Source: an uncultured Clostridia bacterium (GTDB lineage Bacteria > Bacillota > Clostridia > Oscillospirales > CAG-272). From it: a stretch of 5,544 bases of DNA. Position numbers and translations under genes: made by a program. Location: contig CALEJO010000183.1 of NCBI GenBank assembly GCA_937898155.1, positions 1 through 5,544 of the forward strand, read 5' to 3'. The notes below the pieces were generated by a model. It did not search any database. It was not told where the DNA came from and saw nothing but the letters and a program-made list of their open reading frames with translations. Below, one piece after another: positions 1-5,507 of the stretch. The first letter of the stretch is position 1; every line of letters begins with the position of its first letter.

Positions 1-225
1 CCGACGCAGACGGTCATCGGCGGCGACGCCAAAAGCCAGTCCGTTGCCGCCGCGTCTGTGCTGGCCAAGGTCTCCCGTGACCGGGAACTGCGCGAACTCA
101 GCCTGCAATACCCGGAATACGGTTTTGACAAGCACAAGGGTTACGGTACCAAAGCGCACTATGAGGCGCTGGACAGATACGGTCTGTCGCCGGTGCATCG
201 GCCGTCGTTCCTGAAAAAGTATTTT
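1..225 (+). CDS. rnhB: Ribonuclease HII, C-terminal part (5' end outside the window)
   Basis: RNase HII cleaves the RNA strand of RNA-DNA hybrids and nicks at single ribonucleotides in DNA; it acts in the cytoplasm. The frame is open from base 1 and shows the family's C-terminal hallmarks in order: GGDAKSQSVAAASVLAKVSRD (window residues 7-27), YPEYGFDKHKGYGT, and HRPSF near the end. The Asp of GGDAK (bases 25-27) matches the last of the four metal-binding acidic residues of the family (by homology to E. coli D126). The DEAGRG region lies outside the window. RNase HII proteins normally stop shortly after the HRxSF motif, but here the frame stays open to the stop at 1297-1299, running antisense through an ABC ATPase gene. 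I therefore end the recognisable gene near 225. The native stop codon is missing, so either the gene is fused to foreign sequence by a rearrangement or the contig is chimeric. The family identity is secure; the end is approximate. Confidence 0.9.
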
Positions 226-1200
226 GCCGCCCGAAACGGGCTCGAGTCCCGTGAGGCCGTAAATGAGCTCCGTCTGTCCGTTGCCGTCGATGCCCGCGAC
301 GCAGACGATCTCGCCCGCGCGCACGTCGAACGACACGTTATGCACGGCGTCGTTTTTGTGGAGCTTGCTCTTGACGCAGAGGTTTTCGACGTGCAGAACG
401 ACGTCGGTCGGCTTCGGATCGTCCTTTTCGACGACGAGTTGCACCGCTCTGCCGACCATCATGTTGGAGAGCGACTGCTTGTCCGTGTCGGCGATCTCGA
501 CGGTGCCGATGTATTTCCCTTTGCGCAAAACGGTGCAACGGTCCGCCACCGCCATGATCTCGTTCAGCTTATGCGTGATGAAGAGGATCGACTTGCCCTC
601 TGCCGCGAGCCCCTTCATGATGTGCATCAGCTCGTCGATCTCCTGCGGCGTCAGCACCGCGGTCGGCTCGTCGAAGATCAGAATGTCGTTCTCGCGGTAA
701 AGCATTTTCAGAATTTCCACGCGCTGCTGCATGCCGACGGTGATATCCTCGATCAGCGCATCGGGGGCGATCTGCAAGCCGTATTTTTGCGAGAGCGCCA
801 TGACCTTTTCGCGCGCCTCTTTTTTGCGCAGAAAGCCGTATTTCGTCTCCTCCGCGCCGAGGATGATGTTGTCCAGCACCGTGAAGCATTCGACGAGTTT
901 GAAGTGCTGATGCACCATACCGATGCCAAGCGCGGTCGCGTCGTTCGGATCGTTGATCTCGACGCGCTCGCCGTTGCAGTAAATTTCCCCGCCGTCCGGC
1001 TGATACAGCCCGAACAGCACGCTCATCAGCGTCGATTTTCCGGCGCCGTTTTCGCCGAGCAGGGCGTGGATCTCGCCGCGTTTCAGCTGAAGCGTGATGT
1101 TGTCGTTCGCGAGGATGCCGGGGAACTCCTTTGTGATATTGCGCATCTCGATCACATAAGGAGAAGCCCCCTCTTGCCGGGTCTTGTCATTCATAAGCAT
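1..1200 (-). CDS. BMP-type (nucleoside) ABC transporter ATP-binding protein, C-terminally truncated
   Basis: This is the ATPase of an ABC importer of the BMP-lipoprotein class (B. subtilis NupO-like), which normally has two fused ATP-binding domains of about 510 residues in total. Domain 1 is complete: Walker A GENGAGKST (49-57), Q-loop MVHQHF (95-100), the divergent signature VGMQQRVEIL typical of this class (155-164), Walker B ILIFDEP (173-179) and the switch His in FITHK (His210). Domain 2 starts around residue 265 and has the usual degenerate P-loop GIDGNGQTEL from residue 303, but recognisable homology stops near residue 326-329 (bases 214-225). Beyond that the frame is merely the reverse complement of rnhB and stays open to the window edge. 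About 180 residues are missing, including the rest of domain 2. The start at 1200 is chosen on AGGAAGG at 1204-1210; an in-frame ATG at 1194 (spacing 9) is equally possible. It follows bmp at 108 bases. The expected permease genes are absent. Function as it stands is doubtful. Confidence 0.85.
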   Translation of the reverse strand, partial: MLMNDKTRQEGASPYVIEMRNITKEFPGILANDNITLQLKRGEIHALLGENGAGKSTLMSVLFGLYQPDGGEIYCNGERVEINDPNDATALGIGMVHQHFKLVECFTVLDNIILGAEETKYGFLRKKEAREKVMALSQKYGLQIAPDALIEDITVGMQQRVEILKMLYRENDILIFDEPTAVLTPQEIDELMHIMKGLAAEGKSILFITHKLNEIMAVADRCTVLRKGKYIGTVEIADTDKQSLSNMMVGRAVQLVVEKDDPKPTDVVLHVENLCVKSKLHKNDAVHNVSFDVRAGEIVCVAGIDGNGQTELIYGLTGLEPVSGGKILFQERRPMHRRQTVSVQRLIVRFGTVTLVLVKTVFRVLQAEFAQFPVTGDLGQHRRGGNGLAFGVAADDRLRR

Positions 1201-1203
1201 TTT

Positions 1204-1210
1204 CCTTCCT
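1204..1210 (-). promoter_or_regulatory. Ribosome binding site of the ABC ATPase
   Basis: On the - strand this reads AGGAAGG. It lies 3 bases from the ATG at 1200 (6 bases if only its first AGGA is counted) and 9 bases from the in-frame ATG at 1194, so it does not settle which start is used. It sits 11 bases downstream of the long stem at 1222-1279, so the site itself is left unpaired by that stem. Confidence 0.6.
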
Positions 1211-1221
1211 TTTGTATGATA

Positions 1222-1279
1222 TGCCCTTTCTCTTTGGCAAACGTCGGAAAAATCCGGCATTTACCAAAAAGAAAGGACA
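1222..1279 (-). promoter_or_regulatory. Long imperfect RNA stem in the bmp-ATPase intergenic region
   Basis: The two 27-base arms (1222-1248 and 1253-1279) around an AAAA loop (UUUU in the - strand RNA) match as an inverted repeat at 22 of 27 positions. All five differences are C/T transitions. In the - strand transcript four of them become G-U pairs and one a C-A mismatch, so 26 of 27 positions pair. In a + strand transcript the same differences would give four A-C mismatches and only one G-U pair. The structure is thus best preserved in the RNA that carries bmp and the ATPase. Its 5' arm includes the 3' arm of the perfect hairpin at 1265-1298, so the two long forms exclude each other, although the inner part (1236-1264) could fold beside the first hairpin. 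Likely roles are mRNA stabilisation, processing or attenuation ahead of the ATPase. That is inference. Confidence 0.6.
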
Positions 1280-1298
1280 AAAATGTCCTTTCTTTTTG
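1265..1298 (-). terminator. Perfect 15-bp hairpin after bmp, probable (leaky) intrinsic terminator
   Basis: Arms 1265-1279 and 1284-1298 are perfectly complementary around a four-base loop at 1280-1283, starting 10 bases beyond the bmp stop codon. Read on the - strand, an A-rich run leads into a stem with a GGACA/TGTCC core at the loop, and the outer 3' part ends in CTTTTT, so it has the A-tract/U-tract form of an intrinsic terminator that could work in both directions. Between a binding-protein gene and its ATPase such hairpins usually cause partial termination and protect the upstream mRNA, giving more binding protein than ATPase. The stem is only moderately GC-rich, so complete termination is not expected. 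Confidence 0.7.
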
Positions 1299-1308
1299 AA
1301 AACGAAAC

Positions 1309-2406
1309 TTATTTCTCGAACACGATCGTCACGTTTGCGTTGTCCTTGACAGCGTTCTCGAGCCAAGCGGCGTTGTTGCAGTCTTCCGGAACTTCGCTCA
1401 CGATGGTGATTTCGCCGGCTTTGATCTTTGCGAACAGAGCGTCGAAGTCTGCTTTCGTGAATTTAGAAAATCTGTCGAATCTATCTGCGATACCGGTTGC
1501 GTCGTCGGTAGCGCCGAGGTTGGAAGCCTTGTCAGCAAGCTCTGCGTCCCATTTGCCGTCGTAGAATTCGCCGAGGATCTTTTCCACGGAAACGCTCAGA
1601 CCTTTGACAGCGGAGGTGATGACTCTGTCGCTCAGAGGAGACTGGTCAACGTCAACGCCGATGATCTTGCCGTTCGTGGTTTCTTCCGCCGCGGACTTCA
1701 CGCTCTGGAACATGGAACCGCCGCACGCAAAGACGACTTCGGTGCCTGCGGAATACCAGCCCGCGATCTGAGTCTGCAGTTCGTTGCTTGCGCTGAACGT
1801 ATCACCGTATTTGTAGCTGTATTTGATTTCGACATTCACGCCGAGCTCCTTGGCAGCCGCCGCGGCGCCCTGAACATAACCGAAACCAAAGCGGTTGCAA
1901 GCGGGGTTGGAACCGCCGCCGCCGAACGTGCCGCCGAGTTTGGTGTAGCCATCTTTCACAGCAGCATAGCCCGCCATATAGCCGGACTCTTCTTCTTTAT
2001 AAATCACTGCCGTCACATTGTCGAGGCCAAGTGCCCAACCGTCAACAAACACGAATTTGACGTCGGGATTCTCTTTGGCGACCGTCTCCATTGCTCCTGC
2101 TTGCAGGAAACCGGGAGCAACGATGATTTTCGCGCCGTTCTTGACTGCTTGACGCATTGCGGCAATACGGTCGTTATCGGTAGCATCGGCGCCGTTGGCG
2201 GGCTGATAATACTGATAGGTCTTGCCGTTCTTCTCCGCGTAAGCTTTCGCACCTTCGTAGGTGCCCTGGTTGAAGCTGCCGTCCATCAACTGGCCGACAT
2301 CCGTGACAACTGCGATCTCATAGGTCTTGGAACCGCAGGATGCAAGCACTGCCAGGCAGGAAACCGCCAGAGCAAGGCATGCGATGAGGGCAATTACTCT
2401 TTTCAT
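1309..2406 (-). CDS. BMP-family substrate-binding lipoprotein (probable nucleoside ABC importer)
   Basis: This 365-residue protein is the extracellular binding protein of a BMP/PnrA-type ABC importer; characterised members bind purine nucleosides and related compounds. It has a lipoprotein signal: positive start MKR, a hydrophobic stretch, and a lipobox LASC at 21-24, with Cys24 as the predicted lipidated residue. Family motifs follow: DVGQLMDGSFNQ (36-47, the ligand-site SFNQ region), YKEEESGYMAGYAA (136-149), NRFGFGYVQG (171-180) and GVDVDQS (250-256). The length is normal for the family. The start is supported by GAGGAG at 2413-2418, six bases upstream of the ATG. It has its own strong promoter (2465-2493) and is followed by a perfect hairpin and then the partner ATPase. 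By eye its codons are less GC-rich than those of the glycosidase and CHR genes, which fits a highly expressed gene but could also reflect separate origin. The exact ligand cannot be read from the sequence. Confidence 0.93.
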   Translation of the reverse strand: MKRVIALIACLALAVSCLAVLASCGSKTYEIAVVTDVGQLMDGSFNQGTYEGAKAYAEKNGKTYQYYQPANGADATDNDRIAAMRQAVKNGAKIIVAPGFLQAGAMETVAKENPDVKFVFVDGWALGLDNVTAVIYKEEESGYMAGYAAVKDGYTKLGGTFGGGGSNPACNRFGFGYVQGAAAAAKELGVNVEIKYSYKYGDTFSASNELQTQIAGWYSAGTEVVFACGGSMFQSVKSAAEETTNGKIIGVDVDQSPLSDRVITSAVKGLSVSVEKILGEFYDGKWDAELADKASNLGATDDATGIADRFDRFSKFTKADFDALFAKIKAGEITIVSEVPEDCNNAAWLENAVKDNANVTIVFEK

Positions 2407-2412
2407 GTTTTT

Positions 2413-2418
2413 CTCCTC
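2413..2418 (-). promoter_or_regulatory. Ribosome binding site of the BMP lipoprotein gene
   Basis: GAGGAG on the - strand, six bases before the ATG at 2406. This is strong and well spaced, and it fixes the start of the lipoprotein with its complete signal peptide. Confidence 0.8.
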
Positions 2419-2423
2419 TTTTG

Positions 2424-2435
2424 CGGGCGAACCCG
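2424..2435 (-). other. Small leader hairpin with a UUCG loop
   Basis: The - strand reads CGGG-TTCG-CCCG: a 4-bp GC stem closed by a UUCG tetraloop, six bases ahead of the GAGGAG ribosome binding site in the bmp leader. Together with the dyad at 2444-2456 it would give the roughly 50-base leader two short hairpins. Such 5' hairpins can protect an mRNA end. The stem is short, so chance is possible. Confidence 0.4.
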
Positions 2436-2439
2436 TATT

Positions 2440-2460
2440 TTTTCCGAATCGTTCGGATAA
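2440..2460 (-). promoter_or_regulatory. Dyad at the bmp transcription start (operator or 5' hairpin)
   Basis: Nine-base arms 2440-2448 and 2452-2460 are an inverted repeat with one mismatch, and their inner five bases (CCGAA/TTCGG) match perfectly around a 3-base centre. The predicted transcription start, about 7 bases after the -10 box, falls near 2458, so the dyad covers roughly the first 15-20 transcribed bases. This is where a repressor operator would block initiation. It could equally be a 5'-terminal mRNA hairpin. No regulator gene is in the window and I do not recognise the motif. Confidence 0.45.
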
Positions 2461-2464
2461 ATTG

Positions 2465-2493
2465 ATTATATCTTATTTTCTAAAAATCGTCAA
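2465..2493 (-). promoter_or_regulatory. Sigma-A/sigma-70 promoter of the BMP lipoprotein gene
   Basis: On the - strand TTGACG (2488-2493) is followed after exactly 17 bases by TATAAT (2465-2470): a perfect -10, a -35 with five of six consensus bases, and ideal spacing. A- and T-rich tracts upstream (about 2496-2530) resemble an UP element. The predicted start of transcription is near 2458, giving a leader of about 50 bases. This makes bmp independent of the glycosidase gene upstream of it. Confidence 0.85.
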
Positions 2494-2544
2494 GGATTTT
2501 TTGTCCAATTTGTGAAAAATATTGTGTTTTTGCTCCAAAGCGGG

Positions 2545-2566
2545 AAAAACGAAGCGGCAAATCCGC
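2545..2566 (-). terminator. Possible weak terminator after the glycosidase gene
   Basis: Directly after the glycosidase stop codon the - strand has GCGG-ATTTG-CCGC (2554-2566) followed by TTCGTTTTT. A 4-bp stem is short for an intrinsic terminator, but the T-rich run follows at once and the next gene has its own promoter, so some termination here makes sense. Confidence 0.35.
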
Positions 2567-2567
2567 G

Positions 2568-4874
2568 TCATTCCCCGTCCTGCCGCAAAAATGCGATCCC
2601 GTCCACGCCGAAGCGCGAGGGATGCGAGGGCTTTGTCGAGCGCCAGCGGATCGCATTCTGATGATAATTGAAATAATCGACGTCGCCGAAGAGCGACGCG
2701 AGCGACGAGCGCTGTTCGATGCGGATCGTCCGCCGTCCCCGCGCGTCGGCAGGCAAGGCGAAACGATACGGTGGCGCGCACCGCGCGCCGAGCGGCTTGC
2801 CGTCGAAAAACACCTCGGTATAAAGCGGCTCACCGTTAAGCAAAATCGCCGTCGCGTCGGCGGGAATCTCGCACGTCAGCGTGAAAGAGACGCACCCGTG
2901 GTCCGTCACGCACTCACCGAGTGCCACGGTGTTCGCGCGATCGCCGAGCGTCACGCGCCGCGCTTCCGAATCGTATCGGACGGAGAACTCCCCGTTCAGG
3001 ATCACGGACGGCAGATATTTATAGTCCCCGCCCGTCGAAATGATCTCATGTTCGCCTTTGGCGAGAAACATCGGCGCACTCTCGCGATACAGCTCGTCGA
3101 GTCCGACGCCGAGCCGACGGCACACACCGCCGCCGAGCCGCACGCCGTCGAGGAACGCCTCACATTCCTCGCACACGCAGAAGGTCGCCGTCACGTCGCG
3201 TTCGCAGACAAGGTGCGCCGCCGTTTCGTCGTTCAGAAACATCGGACGCGCCATATTGCCGTCGGCGTAAGCCACGGAAAGCGCCGTCCCGTCCGGCAAC
3301 GCCGAAACCGTGTGCCATGCCGGCGCGGGCTCGGTATAAACGCCGAACGCGTCGAGATGCACGGCGGCGCCGTCGATGCGGTAGTCCCCCGCCTCGCCGG
3401 AGCGGTCGATGACAAGCAGCCCGCCGTCCGCGCGTTTGCGCACAAAGAGGGCTTCGGGCAGTTCGCCGTCCGCCGTCGTCACGCGCGGCGGCTTCCGAAG
3501 CAGGCTCACGATCTTAGGCAGCGGCAGTTCCCTGCCGTCGAGCAAAACCGCGTCCCCGTCGCCGAGCGCGATCACGGGCACGCCCGCGGGCGCTTCCTCG
3601 CGCTCCGAAAGATAGCGCCACTCGATCTGTGCGTGCGAAAGCGCCGCCAAAACGTCCGTGAAGCATTCGTCGCGCGGCGGCTTGTCGCTTTGCAGGTCGG
3701 TCATGTGTTTTGTCCAGCGCGTGACGGGATAGCGCACATAAACCTCCGGCGCAAACCCCACGGCGGCATAATGCGCCGCCCGTTTCGCTTCCTCGCAGAG
3801 GAGCGCGATCCCTTGGAAATCGGGACGTGCCGGTCCGAAATGGCTGAAATAATTATTGATCGGGCGATTGCCCATCATATTCATATGCGAGACGGCGAGG
3901 AAATAATGGTCGATGCCGAACGCCGCGCAAAGATAGATCATCGCGATCTGCTTGGCGAACGGCATATCGCACGGACCAAGCGCGAACAGCTCCGCCATCG
4001 CGCCGTCCTTGCGTGCGTAGTCGGCGGCGCCGAGCAGCGAGAGCAGGTGCCGATCGCAAAGATTCGTGCTGATCTCATCCACGCCGGGCAGTCCCATCTT
4101 CGGGAGCGCCCGCGTCAGGTCGCCGTTTCCGAACGCCGACGTAATCGGGCTGTGGTCCTCGTAAAGATGCCCCGCGAGCTTGACGCCGTGTGCGTCGCAC
4201 CAACCGGCGATCTTTTCGGGATAGCATTTAGCAAAGCGCGCCGCGATCAATTCATAGGAGCGCGCGAGGAAATGCTCTTCCTCGGCTTGCAGGTCTTCGT
4301 CGAAATCCCGCCCGAATTGCGCGCGGTAGTCGTCCTCCATGCCGAAATAATAAGGCATATCGTCCTTGCCGCACGCATAAGAGACCGACGGCTCGTCGGT
4401 ATAAAAGCCGCGGATCACCGAGCCGAAATAGGGCTCGAAGTTTTGGTAATACCACTCGTGCGACGACGCAAGAAAGGCGTCCATCGCCTCGTCGTTCAGC
4501 ACGTCGGCAAAGCGCGCGGAACGCGGCGTTTCCGAACCGACGAGGTTTCTCTGCCCTTTCTTCTCCCCGCGGACGGTGACGGATTTGAGGCAAAACGCGT
4601 CGTTCGCCGTCACCGCGCCGTTCGCGTTGCCGGACGGAAAATGAAAGTCGTCGTTGAGATAAACGCCCATGCCGAGCGAAGAAAGCGCGTCCAGCACGTT
4701 CTGCACCATTTCGCGCCACGCGTCGGTCGCGTAAGCGATCTCGCACCCCTTGCGCGGATAGAGCATGATCTCGTCGATACCGACCGCGTGCATTTGCCGC
4801 AAATACTCGAAAATCTCCTCCCGCGAGGGTGCGCCCGAAAGCACCGCCATCGGAATGATCGGACAAGAAGCCAT
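2568..4874 (-). CDS. GH106-like TIM-barrel glycoside hydrolase (putative, cytoplasmic)
   Basis: This 768-residue protein resembles the large, mostly uncharacterised bacterial family around GH106 (alpha-L-rhamnosidase-like). Features I match to that family: an opening 'PSREEIFEYLRQMHAVGIDEIMLYPR' type region (17-41), YLNDDFHFPSG (72-82, family form 'YDEDxxPSG'), RGFYTDEP (155-162), KLAGHLYED (232-240), MAELFALG (293-300, family 'SETFG') and a following helix into GIDHYF (320-325). Glu161, Glu239 and Glu295 are the acidic residues I would consider for catalysis; this is inference. Residues about 1-350 form the barrel, 375-460 a Rossmann-like or linker region, and about 560-740 a beta-sandwich/galactose-binding-like part with LLNGEPLYTEVFFDGKPLG (678-696). 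No signal peptide is visible, so it probably acts on imported oligosaccharides. The start is supported by AGGAGG seven bases upstream. It lies 60 bases after a CHR gene and 161 bases before bmp. The substrate is unknown. Confidence 0.75.
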   Translation of the reverse strand: MASCPIIPMAVLSGAPSREEIFEYLRQMHAVGIDEIMLYPRKGCEIAYATDAWREMVQNVLDALSSLGMGVYLNDDFHFPSGNANGAVTANDAFCLKSVTVRGEKKGQRNLVGSETPRSARFADVLNDEAMDAFLASSHEWYYQNFEPYFGSVIRGFYTDEPSVSYACGKDDMPYYFGMEDDYRAQFGRDFDEDLQAEEEHFLARSYELIAARFAKCYPEKIAGWCDAHGVKLAGHLYEDHSPITSAFGNGDLTRALPKMGLPGVDEISTNLCDRHLLSLLGAADYARKDGAMAELFALGPCDMPFAKQIAMIYLCAAFGIDHYFLAVSHMNMMGNRPINNYFSHFGPARPDFQGIALLCEEAKRAAHYAAVGFAPEVYVRYPVTRWTKHMTDLQSDKPPRDECFTDVLAALSHAQIEWRYLSEREEAPAGVPVIALGDGDAVLLDGRELPLPKIVSLLRKPPRVTTADGELPEALFVRKRADGGLLVIDRSGEAGDYRIDGAAVHLDAFGVYTEPAPAWHTVSALPDGTALSVAYADGNMARPMFLNDETAAHLVCERDVTATFCVCEECEAFLDGVRLGGGVCRRLGVGLDELYRESAPMFLAKGEHEIISTGGDYKYLPSVILNGEFSVRYDSEARRVTLGDRANTVALGECVTDHGCVSFTLTCEIPADATAILLNGEPLYTEVFFDGKPLGARCAPPYRFALPADARGRRTIRIEQRSSLASLFGDVDYFNYHQNAIRWRSTKPSHPSRFGVDGIAFLRQDGE

Positions 4875-4881
4875 ATGGGTT

Positions 4882-4887
4882 CCTCCT
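4882..4887 (-). promoter_or_regulatory. Ribosome binding site of the glycosidase gene
   Basis: A perfect AGGAGG on the - strand, seven bases before the ATG at 4874. It decides for this start over nearby in-frame alternatives such as the Met at residue 9. Confidence 0.8.
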
Positions 4888-4904
4888 AATCAATTATGAC
4901 AGAA

Positions 4905-4927
4905 CGGCGTCCGCTTCTCGGACGCCG
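4905..4927 (-). terminator. GC-rich hairpin after the CHR gene, probable terminator or attenuator
   Basis: Arms CGGCGTCCG and CGGACGCCG (4905-4913 and 4919-4927) form a perfect 9-bp stem with a 5-base loop, seven bases after the CHR stop codon. On the - strand it is followed by TTCTGTCATAATT, which is only partly U-rich, so termination may be incomplete and the glycosidase could be read through from the CHR transcript. No convincing separate promoter is visible in the 60-base gap. Confidence 0.6.
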
Positions 4928-4934
4928 CCAGATC

Positions 4935-5507
4935 TTATAAGGAATAGAGCACGCCGCCGAGCACCGCCGAGCCCGCGATCAAAAGGATCGGGGAAAGCGT
5001 CTTTTTGCGGAGGCGTTTGTAGACCGTTCCCACCGTCGCCGCCAGCACAAAAATGACGATGCCGATGACGTTCGGCGAAAAACCGTCCGAGACGGTCTTC
5101 ACGCCGAAGAGCGTCGAGCAGAGCAAAATGCCCGCCGTGGAAAGGATCAAGCCCACCACGCAGGGGCGCACGCGCAAAAGCGTTGCCTGCACGGCGGGAA
5201 GTTTCATAAAATTGCGGATCAGCGCCGCGATGAGCAGAATGATCACGAATGACGGCAACACCACGCCGAGTGTCGCGCAAAGCGCGCCGAGCACACCGCC
5301 CTGCGACGAGCCGATGAACGTCGCCATATTGATGGCGATCGGTCCCGGCGTCGATTCCGACACCGCGATGAAGTTGAGCAGTTCTTCTTCGCTGAGCCAG
5401 CCGTTTGCGAGCGTCGTCTCGCGGATCAGCGAGATCATCGCGTAGCCGCCGCCGAACGTAAACGCGCCGATTTTCAGAAAGGAGAGAAACAAAGAAAGAT
5501 AAATCAT
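4935..5507 (-). CDS. Chromate transporter (CHR) family protein, short-chain
   Basis: This 190-residue inner-membrane protein belongs to the CHR family (Pfam Chromate_transp). Long members export chromate by proton-coupled antiport; short ones of this size correspond to one half and usually work in pairs encoded side by side. Visible hallmarks are FLKIGAFTFGGGYAMI (10-25), the acidic/loop part GWLSEEELLNFIAVSESTPGPIAIN (36-60) and hydrophobic spans at about 72-97, 112-133, 145-163 and 172-190. The start is supported by AGGAGG seven bases upstream and by the overlap of its ATG with the stop codon of the preceding gene (ATGA), which implies translational coupling. It is followed by a GC-rich hairpin. 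Many anaerobes carry such pairs without known chromate exposure, so the true substrate may be another anion. Family assignment is secure; substrate is not. Confidence 0.92.
   Translation of the reverse strand: MIYLSLFLSFLKIGAFTFGGGYAMISLIRETTLANGWLSEEELLNFIAVSESTPGPIAINMATFIGSSQGGVLGALCATLGVVLPSFVIILLIAALIRNFMKLPAVQATLLRVRPCVVGLILSTAGILLCSTLFGVKTVSDGFSPNVIGIVIFVLAATVGTVYKRLRKKTLSPILLIAGSAVLGGVLYSL

Noticed and set aside
226..1299. Continuation of the rnhB frame as a 413-residue + strand protein
   Set aside because: Beyond 225 it is the exact codon-for-codon reverse complement of the ABC ATPase, with low-complexity Arg/His/Asp/Val-rich sequence. It stays open only because the ATPase avoids the codons TTA, CTA and TCA.
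2407..2460. A purine or preQ1 riboswitch in the bmp leader
   Set aside because: The leader of about 50 bases is too short for a purine riboswitch and does not show the preQ1 class I pattern of a C-rich loop with an A-rich tail. Only two small hairpins are visible.
2101..2515. Small + strand open frames opposite the 5' end of bmp and its promoter
   Set aside because: They lie antisense to the lipoprotein signal peptide and promoter, lack good ribosome binding sites and show no recognisable protein sequence.
2622..4889. A 755-residue + strand open frame opposite the glycosidase
   Set aside because: It shares codon boundaries with the glycosidase gene and is open because that GC-rich gene lacks TTA, CTA and TCA codons in this stretch. 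The protein is Arg/His-rich, has no family motifs, and the glycosidase strand has a perfect ribosome binding site and recognisable motifs.
4888..4930. A promoter for the glycosidase in the CHR-glycosidase gap
   Set aside because: A CATAAT-like -10 is present on the - strand near 4892-4897, but no -35-like sequence lies 16-18 bases upstream, where the GC-rich hairpin sits instead.
4894..5280. - strand open frame overlapping the CHR gene in another frame
   Set aside because: It is an Arg/Gly-rich shadow of the CHR coding sequence without membrane segments or any recognisable motif.
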